A DNA stretch of 64,000 nucleotides from Gp6-AA40 sp035649635 (lineage in GTDB: Bacteria > Acidobacteriota > Vicinamibacteria > Vicinamibacterales > UBA2999). This document shows, one piece after another, positions 54,120-61,274 of this stretch (position 1 is the first letter of the stretch; every line of letters starts with the position of its first letter). The notes beneath the pieces were generated by a model, which worked only from the letters and a program-made list of their open reading frames with translations, was not told the DNA's origin and ran no database searches. The translations under genes were made by a program, and so were the position numbers. Location of the stretch: NCBI GenBank assembly GCA_035649635.1, contig DASRJE010000140.1, positions 1 through 64,000 on the forward strand. The letters are read 5' to 3'.

Positions 54120-55019
54120 CTAATTCGGTGGACGCCCGAACGCGGCAGTGGTCGACGCCGGTTCCGAGGCGGGCATGTCGTCGGTCTGGATGAACAGCGT
54201 GGTATGAGGCGTCCGGTCTTCATCGGCGGGCGCCTCGACCGTGTAGTAGTAGAGCGCAAGCGACTTCCGTGACCGGTCATCCGGGCATTCCAGCGGATGC
54301 GGATGCCCGTGATAGCTGAAATTGGACGTGTCGAAGATGACGGCCCGGTTGAAGATCGGCGCGATACGTTGCACGCAGCGTTTTCCCGTCCGATCCCACA
54401 GCTCCAGATGACCGCCCCATTCCTCCGCCCAGTTCTCGTTCAGGTAGATCAGGAGGTTCAACCGTCTGAAGAGGTTCAGTCGCTTGTAGAAGTTGAAGTC
54501 GGCATGCACGCCGAGTGCCCCGCCGCGACGAATTTCGTGCAACCCTCCGCCACGTAGATGCGGATCGGGGATGAGGCCAGCGATTCCCGTCAGCTTCTCC
54601 AGGAACGCCATGAAGGGCGCCGCATTCAGTTGGCTCAGCACCGAGCGCGTGGTGGGCCCGAATCGCTGGAAGTCCTCGGTCGAATACTTCCGCTCGGTCG
54701 CGCGCTCAGTGTGGTGCCAGGGCGTACGATCCATCGCCTCGAATTCGGCAACCACCTCCCGGAGGAGCGCCGGGTCCAGAAGTTCCTCGATGACGATGTG
54801 GGGGAAGGGTTCGGCCAATCGATAGGCTTCGGTGTGTGCCCGCAGGATGTCTTTCAGCTTTCCGTGCGCCAGGATGTGCGCGCTGAGCTGCCGGGCGCGA
54901 TCGCGCTCATCGCGCGTCCGCCTCAGTTCGTCCTTGGTGGCGGCTAGACGCTCCTGGCTCAGCCGAAGCGCCTCGTACGTACGGAACACCGGCAGACGGC
55001 GACACCACGCGGGTAGCAT
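54120..55019 (-). CDS. Fe(II)/2-oxoglutarate oxygenase with N-terminal coiled coil
   Basis: A 299-residue protein. Residues about 15-55 are a charged coiled coil (LSQERLAATKDELRRTRDER). The oxygenase core shows GVHADFNFYKRLNLFRRLN with the HxD ligands, SYHGHPHPLECPDD with the distal histidine, and RKSLALYYYT with the 2-oxoglutarate arginine; this is the prolyl-hydroxylase-like fold. A start at GTG 55064 would add residues coded by the palindrome (EITPGVLAG), so I use the ATG at 55019, which however lacks a good ribosome-binding site. Likely a glycan hydroxylase (inference). Confidence 0.8.
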   Translation of the reverse strand: MLPAWCRRLPVFRTYEALRLSQERLAATKDELRRTRDERDRARQLSAHILAHGKLKDILRAHTEAYRLAEPFPHIVIEELLDPALLREVVAEFEAMDRTPWHHTERATERKYSTEDFQRFGPTTRSVLSQLNAAPFMAFLEKLTGIAGLIPDPHLRGGGLHEIRRGGALGVHADFNFYKRLNLFRRLNLLIYLNENWAEEWGGHLELWDRTGKRCVQRIAPIFNRAVIFDTSNFSYHGHPHPLECPDDRSRKSLALYYYTVEAPADEDRTPHTTLFIQTDDMPASEPASTTAAFGRPPN

Positions 55020-55043
55020 ACAGGGCGGATTGTACCCTGCGAG

Positions 55044-55093
55044 GACACCGGGTGTGATTTCCACATGGGTGGGAGGAAATCACACCCGGTGTC
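55044..55093. repeat. GACACCGGGTGTGATTTCC inverted repeat, copy 3
   Basis: Arms GACACCGGGTGTGATTTCC (55044-55062) and GGAAATCACACCCGGTGTC (55075-55093) match exactly across a 12-base loop. It fills the gap between the FkbM-like and oxygenase genes, just after the FkbM-like stop. Confidence 0.9.
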
Positions 55094-55097
55094 TTTT

Positions 55098-56060
55098 TCA
55101 CGCTATCTCGACCAGTGAGAGACCGGCCTTTTCGACGTAGCGGAAGACGTCTTCCCCCTGCAGCATCATGACGTCGTACTTCTCCAGCAGGTGGAATGCA
55201 CGCTGCGGGTCGCACGCCGGAATGTGCGGCGCCAGATCGTTGCGCACGAAGAAAGCGTTGACCCCCGTCGGCTCGACGGCCACGAGCCGGTATCCCTTTC
55301 GAGCGCTGAGACGGGCGAGCGCCGTCAGCGAAGCGCCGTAATACATCGTGTGATGACGATGCCTGTCGAACTTCGCGTCATAGGGAACCGTCACCGATCG
55401 CTTCGCGCCGAACATCGAGTTGTATTCCAGGATGACGATCCGCGGGGCACACGCCGTGATCGCTTCCCAGATCCAGTAGTCGTTTCCGTCGAGATCGAGG
55501 CTGAAGAGGTCGGGTTCGCCGGCGCCGCCGTTGGAGGTGATCAGCTCGTTGACGTTTTCGCGCGTCACCCACGCCGTGACCGCTTTGACCGTCGGAAAGC
55601 GCCGGCCCACCTGGGCCATGTGATCCGCGTGGCCGTCAATCATCAGCCCTGGCCATCCGCACTCACGCGCAAGGAATCCCGAGTTGCCGCCGCTCAAGCC
55701 GGAGCCGATTTCGACGAAGCGACGTTCGGTGACGCCCACCTCGCTCAGAAGGGCAAGCGTCAGTCCATCCTCCTGGTTCTGTGAGCTGATTCGGAAGCGT
55801 CGCGCGGTCAACCGCTCGGGATACGGCAGCGTGTCGGGATCGAGATAGCGCTCCCGGACGAGTGCCTGCACCGCGGGCTCGAGATGTCGCGTGCGCTGCC
55901 AGATCTTCTCGACCGCGGCCAGTTGACGTTCGATTCGCGTCAGTCGGCGATTGACGTCGGCAAGTGACTGCTCGGTCGCTGAGGTGCCTAACGCGGCACC
56001 TACTTTTCGCAACAGCGATCGAATCGGATTGCCCGAGGTCTTGCCCTGCCGCTCATTCAT
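55098..56060 (-). CDS. FkbM-like methyltransferase with N-terminal coiled coil, copy 2
   Basis: A 320-residue paralogue of 46832-47761: N-terminal coiled coil (LADVNRRLTRIERQLAAVEKI), RFRISSQNQEDGLTLALL, RFVEIGSGLSGGNSGFLARE, DLFSLDLDGNDYWIWEAI, IVILEYNSMFG and GYRLVAVEPTGVNAFFVRND. Paired with a coiled-coil oxygenase gene downstream. A glycan O-methyltransferase is likely. Domain order and coiled coil suggest a chain-end modifier, as WbdD is in O9a systems, but there is no kinase domain here. Confidence 0.8.
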   Translation of the reverse strand: MNERQGKTSGNPIRSLLRKVGAALGTSATEQSLADVNRRLTRIERQLAAVEKIWQRTRHLEPAVQALVRERYLDPDTLPYPERLTARRFRISSQNQEDGLTLALLSEVGVTERRFVEIGSGLSGGNSGFLARECGWPGLMIDGHADHMAQVGRRFPTVKAVTAWVTRENVNELITSNGGAGEPDLFSLDLDGNDYWIWEAITACAPRIVILEYNSMFGAKRSVTVPYDAKFDRHRHHTMYYGASLTALARLSARKGYRLVAVEPTGVNAFFVRNDLAPHIPACDPQRAFHLLEKYDVMMLQGEDVFRYVEKAGLSLVEIA

Positions 56061-56090
56061 TAATGCGTCACCGTTTCCCTGTGAAAAATC

Positions 56091-56112
56091 GTGAAGGGGT
56101 CTGACCCTTCAC
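56091..56112. repeat. GGGGTCTGACC-type palindrome overlapping a stop codon
   Basis: GTGAAGGGGTCTGACCCTTCAC read on the plus strand (22 bases; arms GTGAAGGG and CCCTTCAC). It overlaps the TGA stop of the family B gene ending at 56109. It shares the GGGGTCTGACC core with 59508-59554. Confidence 0.7.
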
Positions 56113-57239
56113 AACAGAGTTCGCAGCAGATCGGCCATCTGAGTGTGGACAACCGAGACGGGAACGCCCATCGCCTGCCCGAGTCTCCAACTGACATCGA
56201 GGTGCGCCGGGACCAACTCGGATTCGGTTGAATAGAACGAAATCGATGGCACACCGTAAAACGGACCGACGTATGCGAGTCCGCCATACGTGCCGACGAA
56301 CGCGCGCGCGTGACTGATGATCTCGGTTTGAATTTCGAGGTTCTGTTCCAACATCATCAGGCGATCGACTCGATAGACGCCGGACCCCGGCGCGTCGAAA
56401 TCCTCATGCTCATCGGGCCTGAGGCCGGTGTTCAGGAGCACGACCGGAACGTCGCGGCTGATCGATCGGATCGTGTCCATCGCAAACCGACGATTCTCTG
56501 CCGTGTCCGGAAACGATGGGCGGAAATAGAACCGCACCGCCACGAACTCCTTGGGCAGATCCTTCAGCGCCGCGCTGCGGTCAACGGGCATGAGCCGACG
56601 GTACTCAGTGTGGTACTTCAGCAAGCCCATACCGGCCTTTTCAAACCAGCAAAAACGAAGCAGCTTGTACATCAGCGACGGATGCAGCAGTTCGACATGC
56701 TCGAGCCGCGCGTGTTCCTTCGCGCGATCGACGATCTCGCGATCCATCTGCTCGATGCGGTACTGCTTCTGATGGCCCGCCTTGTCCCACCGCGCTTCGT
56801 TGGCCTCGCGATATTCCTGGAGCGAGAACAGGCTGAAGACGTCCAGGTATTCGCGCGTCAGGTGACGATACCAGGGCGCGGCGCCGCCTCGTGATACGAC
56901 GACGAGCCGTCGACGATCGAGCTCGTAACTGCGAAGTGCCCAGTTGAGAAACGGAATCCAGTACAGCAACTCGAAACCGACTTCCCCGACCCAGGGCCCG
57001 ATCAGAAGCGGTGCATCGGTGCGTTGAAGCCGTTCCAGCTCGCGCTTGAGTCCCTCGGCGGTCGACGCGGATGGGATCTGATTGAGTTCTTCTTTGAGGA
57101 GAGCCGGGATCACGCGCGTTCGCACGACCGGAATCGCGCGAAGCATCCTGAGCGAGAGTAAACCGGGACGTCGAATCGCCTGGAACCCGGCATCGAGCGC
57201 CCGCCTGCGAATCTGTGCGCGTCGCTTGCTCAAGGCCTC
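56109..57239 (-). CDS. Family B domain, C-terminal part of a GT2-B fusion broken by a frameshift
   Basis: A 376-residue stretch: RRPGLLSLRMLRAIPVVRTRV, LLIGPWVGEVGFELLYWIPF, VSRGGAAPWYRHL, LHPSLMYKLLRFCWFE, VAVRFYFRPSFPDTAENRRF, VVLLNTGLRPDEHEDF, FVGTYGGLAYVGPFYGVPSI. It aligns over its whole length with the C-terminal half of 39042-41240 and starts exactly where that protein's linker would be. No plausible start codon or ribosome-binding site precedes it; the open frame upstream to 57425 runs across the GT2 gene in another frame. Adding one base at 57240-57247 fuses it to the GT2 gene. Confidence 0.8.
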   Translation of the reverse strand, partial: EALSKRRAQIRRRALDAGFQAIRRPGLLSLRMLRAIPVVRTRVIPALLKEELNQIPSASTAEGLKRELERLQRTDAPLLIGPWVGEVGFELLYWIPFLNWALRSYELDRRRLVVVSRGGAAPWYRHLTREYLDVFSLFSLQEYREANEARWDKAGHQKQYRIEQMDREIVDRAKEHARLEHVELLHPSLMYKLLRFCWFEKAGMGLLKYHTEYRRLMPVDRSAALKDLPKEFVAVRFYFRPSFPDTAENRRFAMDTIRSISRDVPVVLLNTGLRPDEHEDFDAPGSGVYRVDRLMMLEQNLEIQTEIISHARAFVGTYGGLAYVGPFYGVPSISFYSTESELVPAHLDVSWRLGQAMGVPVSVVHTQMADLLRTLL

Positions 57240-58255
57240 GGGACCCCGAGGTATTCGTTCAGATGCGCCATCACCCAGCTCTTCACGCCGCGCGCCCGCG
57301 CGCGGCCTTGCCTTCGAAGCGAATTGAGTACCAGCCGGCCGCGTTGCCGGAGCGCCCCCAGCCATTCGGCCACGTGGCCGACGGCGCCACGCACGCTCTG
57401 CCGGGCATGCACGTAAGTTGCACATCCGAAGTAAAGCAGCGCGACACCGATGCCCGCCGCACGCGATACCTCTGGCACGCCGTCACCGCGGACACTGAAG
57501 GTCCAGAACAGGCACGCCGTGTGACTCAACCACCACGGCACGTACGCATACAACGGGCGGCCCGACGGAAAGAAGCTGGCTCGTTGGCGTTCGAGACTGA
57601 AGACGCGGCCGTACCAGCGACGAAACCAGAGTACCTGTGGAACCTGCTTGAACTGGCCGTAGAGCGACAACTCGGCAAACAGCAGCCGGTCCGGTATCAC
57701 TACTTTCCGATACACCCCAGCCCGTTGCAATACGCCGATTCGATACAGACCGTACACCATGTTGCCCGCTCGCATGTGCCGGATCCCGAGACGCAGGCGA
57801 GCCCATCGATTCGTCAGCCCGAATGTATCGAATCTCCAGGGCAGACGTTTGAGCACCTCGCCGCTGCATCCAATGCGCCGGTTCAATGGATACGCGAGGG
57901 CGACATCGGGGTTGGCGTCGAGCGCATCGACCAACTCCTGCAACCAGCGCGGATGCCAGAGATCGTGATCGCTGACCCACGCGAAATACTCGGCATCCGG
58001 ATGGCGATCGCGCGCAAGGGCCAGCGCTTTCCGTGAATTGTCAATCAACCCGAGCCTGACCTCGTTCTGGCAGAACCACACTCGCGGATCGAGCGCTTCG
58101 TACTCTCGCGCGATCTGCGGCGTCTCGTCGGTCGACCGGTCGTCGACCAGCACCAGCGCGAAGTCGGTAAAGGTCTGGTTGAGGATGGATTCAATCGCCT
58201 CTCCGAAATGGGCCGCGTGGTTGAACAGTGGCGAACCGAGGATAACGCGGGGCAT
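57230..58255 (-). CDS. GT2 glycosyltransferase, N-terminal part of a GT2-B fusion broken by a frameshift
   Basis: A 341-residue GT2 protein: MPRVILGSPLFNHAAHFGEAI, LVDDRSTDETPQIA, FAWVSDHDLWHPRWLQEL, then RMGAGNMVYGLYR-like RAGNMVYGLYRIG and a basic linker ending AHLNEYLGVPRP. It matches residues 1 to about 340 of 39042-41240. The ATG at 58255 matches the paralogue's start. The stop at 57230 arises from a frame change in CCCC (57244-57247) or GGG (57240-57242); the intact order would continue GGPEALSKRR into the family B domain. Confidence 0.85.
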   Translation of the reverse strand: MPRVILGSPLFNHAAHFGEAIESILNQTFTDFALVLVDDRSTDETPQIAREYEALDPRVWFCQNEVRLGLIDNSRKALALARDRHPDAEYFAWVSDHDLWHPRWLQELVDALDANPDVALAYPLNRRIGCSGEVLKRLPWRFDTFGLTNRWARLRLGIRHMRAGNMVYGLYRIGVLQRAGVYRKVVIPDRLLFAELSLYGQFKQVPQVLWFRRWYGRVFSLERQRASFFPSGRPLYAYVPWWLSHTACLFWTFSVRGDGVPEVSRAAGIGVALLYFGCATYVHARQSVRGAVGHVAEWLGALRQRGRLVLNSLRRQGRARARGVKSWVMAHLNEYLGVPRP

Positions 58256-58344
58256 CAGGGAGGGTTTCTCACGTTCGGGGCTGTCGATCAGGTAAGGCAA
58301 ATCATACTTCGACGGATCGCCGTGCTTCGGTATGCTTGTAGACC
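58256..58344. promoter_or_regulatory. Divergent promoter region between GT2 and PhyH-like genes
   Basis: The 89-base gap separates divergent genes. Rightward, TTCGAC (58308-58313), 17 bases, TATGCT (58331-58336) would start transcription within a few bases of the GTG at 58345, so that mRNA could be almost leaderless. Leftward, TATGAT reads on the minus strand at 58301-58306 without a clear -35. Both are weak matches. Confidence 0.3.
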
Positions 58345-59502
58345 GTGAACGACGCGGCACGCTACCAGACGCCTCCAGGCGCCGCGCCCCCAAGAGGCTT
58401 GGCCGGCCGCGCGTTTGGACTTGCAATCCGACGCGTCAAAGGGGCAAAGAAGCAGGCCCTCAGAGGCGTGAAGCGTGCGCAGTACCTGTTTCGACGATTC
58501 AAGACGGCGGAAAAGAGCCTGTACTTTCGGCTTCGCGACTCGGACACCGGCAGGGTCCTGCTGCGGGCCGCCAACATGGCCCGATCCCCCCGCGAGATTC
58601 GTCACCGCACGCGAGTTGCCGCGCCCTACCTCGCACAACTCGACTCGTCGACTCAGCCTTTCATCGACCCGCGTACCGGCTATAGCCTGCTCTCGTTGAA
58701 CACGAAGAGCGAGCTCGGTCACGTGTTGCCGACGTGCCGGCAGCTATTCGAATTCAAGAAAGAGGACATCGGCGAACGTTTGTCGGGGATCGAAAACTGG
58801 AGCGCGGAGCGGCGCGAGAAATTCCTCGCCCGGAAACGGTCGTTCCTTCGCTATCTGCTCGACGATGAAGACCTGCTCCAGCATCCGGAGATCGTCGACT
58901 TTGCCTTGAGCGACCGCTTACTGGGTGCGGCCACGCGGTATCTCGGGATGGTGCCGTACCTGTCGCGCGTCGATCTCATGTACTCGCTGCCGCGCGGCTC
59001 GGGCGACAACATCGCGAGCCAGTTGTTTCATCTGGACCACGAGGGCGTCACGCAGGTCAAAGCCTTCGTTCACCTTTTCGACGTCGGCGATCGAGAGGGA
59101 CCCTTCACCTTCATTCCCGCCGACGCGACCATGCGCATCGTCAACGACATCCGGCGCCTTCGGAAGCGGAGGGGTTCACACCACGACGTCGAGTTGAGGC
59201 GCTATTCGGACGAAGAGATTGCCGCCGTCGACGGCACGAAGGACATCGTCACGGTGAAGGGGCCGACGGGCACAGGGGTGGCGGTCGATACGTCGCGCTG
59301 CCTGCACTTGGGAAGTCGCGTCGATGAAGGCGCGTTCCGGTTGTGCCTCTACCTTCAATACTGCACGACGCACGAATTGACCAACGTGTATGACGTCGCG
59401 CGATTCACAAACGATCCGGTGCGGCACCTCGCTGTGAAGCACAGTACCGAGCCCGGCCGCGCACGCGCCACCGACTACACCCACCAAATCATGGGTGGGT
59501 AG
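58345..59502 (+). CDS. Phytanoyl-CoA dioxygenase (PhyH)-like Fe(II)/2-oxoglutarate oxygenase
   Basis: A 385-residue protein with a GTG start. The iron site is FHLDHEGVTQVKAFVHLFDV (HxD), the distal histidine lies in SRCLHLGSRV and the 2-oxoglutarate arginine in RLCLYLQY. Sequence before about residue 120 is basic and helical (KGAKKQALRGVKRAQYLFRR) and might bind membrane or lipid-linked glycan. PhyH-family enzymes often modify sugars in polysaccharide loci. It is the third oxygenase of the locus and is transcribed divergently from the GT2 gene. Confidence 0.82.
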   Translation: MNDAARYQTPPGAAPPRGLAGRAFGLAIRRVKGAKKQALRGVKRAQYLFRRFKTAEKSLYFRLRDSDTGRVLLRAANMARSPREIRHRTRVAAPYLAQLDSSTQPFIDPRTGYSLLSLNTKSELGHVLPTCRQLFEFKKEDIGERLSGIENWSAERREKFLARKRSFLRYLLDDEDLLQHPEIVDFALSDRLLGAATRYLGMVPYLSRVDLMYSLPRGSGDNIASQLFHLDHEGVTQVKAFVHLFDVGDREGPFTFIPADATMRIVNDIRRLRKRRGSHHDVELRRYSDEEIAAVDGTKDIVTVKGPTGTGVAVDTSRCLHLGSRVDEGAFRLCLYLQYCTTHELTNVYDVARFTNDPVRHLAVKHSTEPGRARATDYTHQIMGG

Positions 59503-59507
59503 TGAAT

Positions 59508-59554
59508 TGGGGTCAGACCCCTTGACACGGATCGACTCAAGGGGTCTGACCCCA
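59508..59554. repeat. TGGGGTCAGACCCCTTGA inverted repeat between convergent genes
   Basis: An exact 18-base inverted repeat (59508-59525 and 59537-59554) with an 11-base loop, between the convergent PhyH-like and membrane-protein genes. It could act as a two-way terminator, but no T run follows. The GGGGTCAGACCCC core is shared with 56091-56112 and is of the type known from RAYT-associated REP elements in other genomes (from memory). Confidence 0.8.
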
Positions 59555-59557
59555 CAT

Positions 59558-61240
59558 CTAGTCCTCAATCTCTAATCGGTCCCGATCGATTCTCGCTGTG
59601 TCCTCGACGACCGGACTCATGACGATCGCGCGGACTCGATCTCGCGACGGCTGGCGCAGGCGATAGGTCCACGTCCGTCCGCTGGGGTCCCGATCGACGC
59701 GTGTCGCCTCACTCAGGCCGAGCTCAGCCTCGATGCGCGCGCGCGCCCCATCGTCTACTTCGGGCTTCCACCGGATGTCGAACGGCGACGAAGGAGGCCG
59801 GGCGACGTTGTCGGCGACGGCGTCCGGCGGGCGCGTCGCCACGTCGGTTCCCGGCCTGAACCGGCGTTCGAACAGGGCGTAGGTCCATGACGGATCGCGG
59901 CGCGGGTCGACGGGAGTCGATTGGAGCGCCGCCGATCGCAGCGTCTGCAGCAGCTCCGTCTGCGATTGTGTCGTGCCGCCGAGTTCGGCGTATCTGTCGG
60001 TCCATTCGAGGTGAAAATCCCAGGCGGAGTCGCGAAGCTGGAAAAAGGTCTCGGCACTGCGGACGATCCACGCCACCCCAATCATGGCGATCGCTCCGTA
60101 TGCGAGACGTCGCTGCCACTCCGGTCGCCCACGATCGTCGTCTTCGAGCAATCGCGCGACCATCACGTAGAGGAGCATGGCGTACCCCACGCCCGCAGAC
60201 AACGCAATGCGGTCGCGCGTGTAGAGAAATCCAAGCGCGCTGCCAAAAACGATCAGCGTGACGCCAACCACGAGCAATAGACGATCTCGTGTCGACGTGG
60301 GCTTCGAGACGAACAGAGCGACAGCAATGAGGGCCGTCGTCAACAGCGACGACCCGACTTGAATCCACTGCCAGAGAGGCGTCTCGCCTCGGAGCAGTGA
60401 CCCCACGAAGCGATAGACGCCTGCTCGCGGCTCGGAGGCCAGAACCGTCAGGAACGTCGCCACGACGTTGTACGACCAGAAGAGCCAGGGGGCGTGTTCG
60501 AAGATATTGCGCAGTGTCTCTGGGTTCACGTCCGAGAACCCGAGTCCTGAGCTCGTGTAAATGCCGAGCGAGTCGCCGACAGTGCCGAAGCCAAGCCGGA
60601 TCACGAGATATACGGCAACGCCAGCCGCCGCGCTCAGCACGCCGCGCAGCCCAACGCCTGGAGCTTCGACCCACCACAGGATCGCGACGAGCGGCGCGAT
60701 GATGAGGCCCGATTCGAGCAGCAGCAGCGCCACGACCGTCAACGGAAAACAAATCCAGTCCCGCGGGCGCGTCCGTGGATCGAGGGCAAGAGCCGCTGCC
60801 AGCAGCAGGAGAACCAGCCCACCCGAGTGATGATTCAACGGCCAGAAACCAAACAGTATTCGTGTGCTGTGCAGGCCCACGATACAACTGAGCGCCACGC
60901 AGGCGGCGATGGCGCGCCGCACACTCATCGGCCGGAACAGCCAGATGAGCAGCGCGAGAGCTGCGGCGAACTGCAGCAGCACCAGTGCCTGATACAACCA
61001 CAACCGCAGTCCAACGATCTGGTACGCCGCCTTCACACCGAGTGTGAACAGCGGCCGATACTCGACATCACGCGAGAACGCGTTGCGAATGGAGTCCTGC
61101 CAGCTCCAGGACGTGGCATCACGGAGAACGTTGACCACGTCGACATACGGCCACGGGATGGTGAAGAAGGCGAGACCGCAGACGATGATCCAGACCAACG
61201 CCCACGCCGTCGGCAGCCAGTGCACTCGTGCAGACGTCAT
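59558..61240 (-). CDS. Multi-membrane protein with C-terminal VEDTARIDR domain
   Basis: A 560-residue protein with about 11 membrane segments (first near 10-30), an extracytoplasmic RDVEYRPLFTLG motif in the first loop and FWPLNHHSGG further on, as in GT-C-type or O-antigen mannosyltransferase-like proteins. The last 72 residues (489-560, IRWKPEVDDGARARIEAELG to VEDTARIDRDRLEIED) match a loop domain in the two larger membrane proteins of the locus. It is convergent with the PhyH-like gene. Confidence 0.7.
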   Translation of the reverse strand: MTSARVHWLPTAWALVWIIVCGLAFFTIPWPYVDVVNVLRDATSWSWQDSIRNAFSRDVEYRPLFTLGVKAAYQIVGLRLWLYQALVLLQFAAALALLIWLFRPMSVRRAIAACVALSCIVGLHSTRILFGFWPLNHHSGGLVLLLLAAALALDPRTRPRDWICFPLTVVALLLLESGLIIAPLVAILWWVEAPGVGLRGVLSAAAGVAVYLVIRLGFGTVGDSLGIYTSSGLGFSDVNPETLRNIFEHAPWLFWSYNVVATFLTVLASEPRAGVYRFVGSLLRGETPLWQWIQVGSSLLTTALIAVALFVSKPTSTRDRLLLVVGVTLIVFGSALGFLYTRDRIALSAGVGYAMLLYVMVARLLEDDDRGRPEWQRRLAYGAIAMIGVAWIVRSAETFFQLRDSAWDFHLEWTDRYAELGGTTQSQTELLQTLRSAALQSTPVDPRRDPSWTYALFERRFRPGTDVATRPPDAVADNVARPPSSPFDIRWKPEVDDGARARIEAELGLSEATRVDRDPSGRTWTYRLRQPSRDRVRAIVMSPVVEDTARIDRDRLEIED

Positions 61241-61274
61241 GAAGGATTCGGAATAGTACTATGGCGTCCACCTC

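Noticed and set aside
57235..57250. Programmed ribosomal frameshift joining the GT2 and family B parts
   Set aside because: The sequence around the break is not a recognisable slippery heptamer and no downstream structure was evident; a plain indel is simpler.
59508..59554. Calling the inverted repeat an intrinsic terminator
   Set aside because: The hairpin is strong but no T run follows on either strand, and the core recurs as a dispersed repeat.
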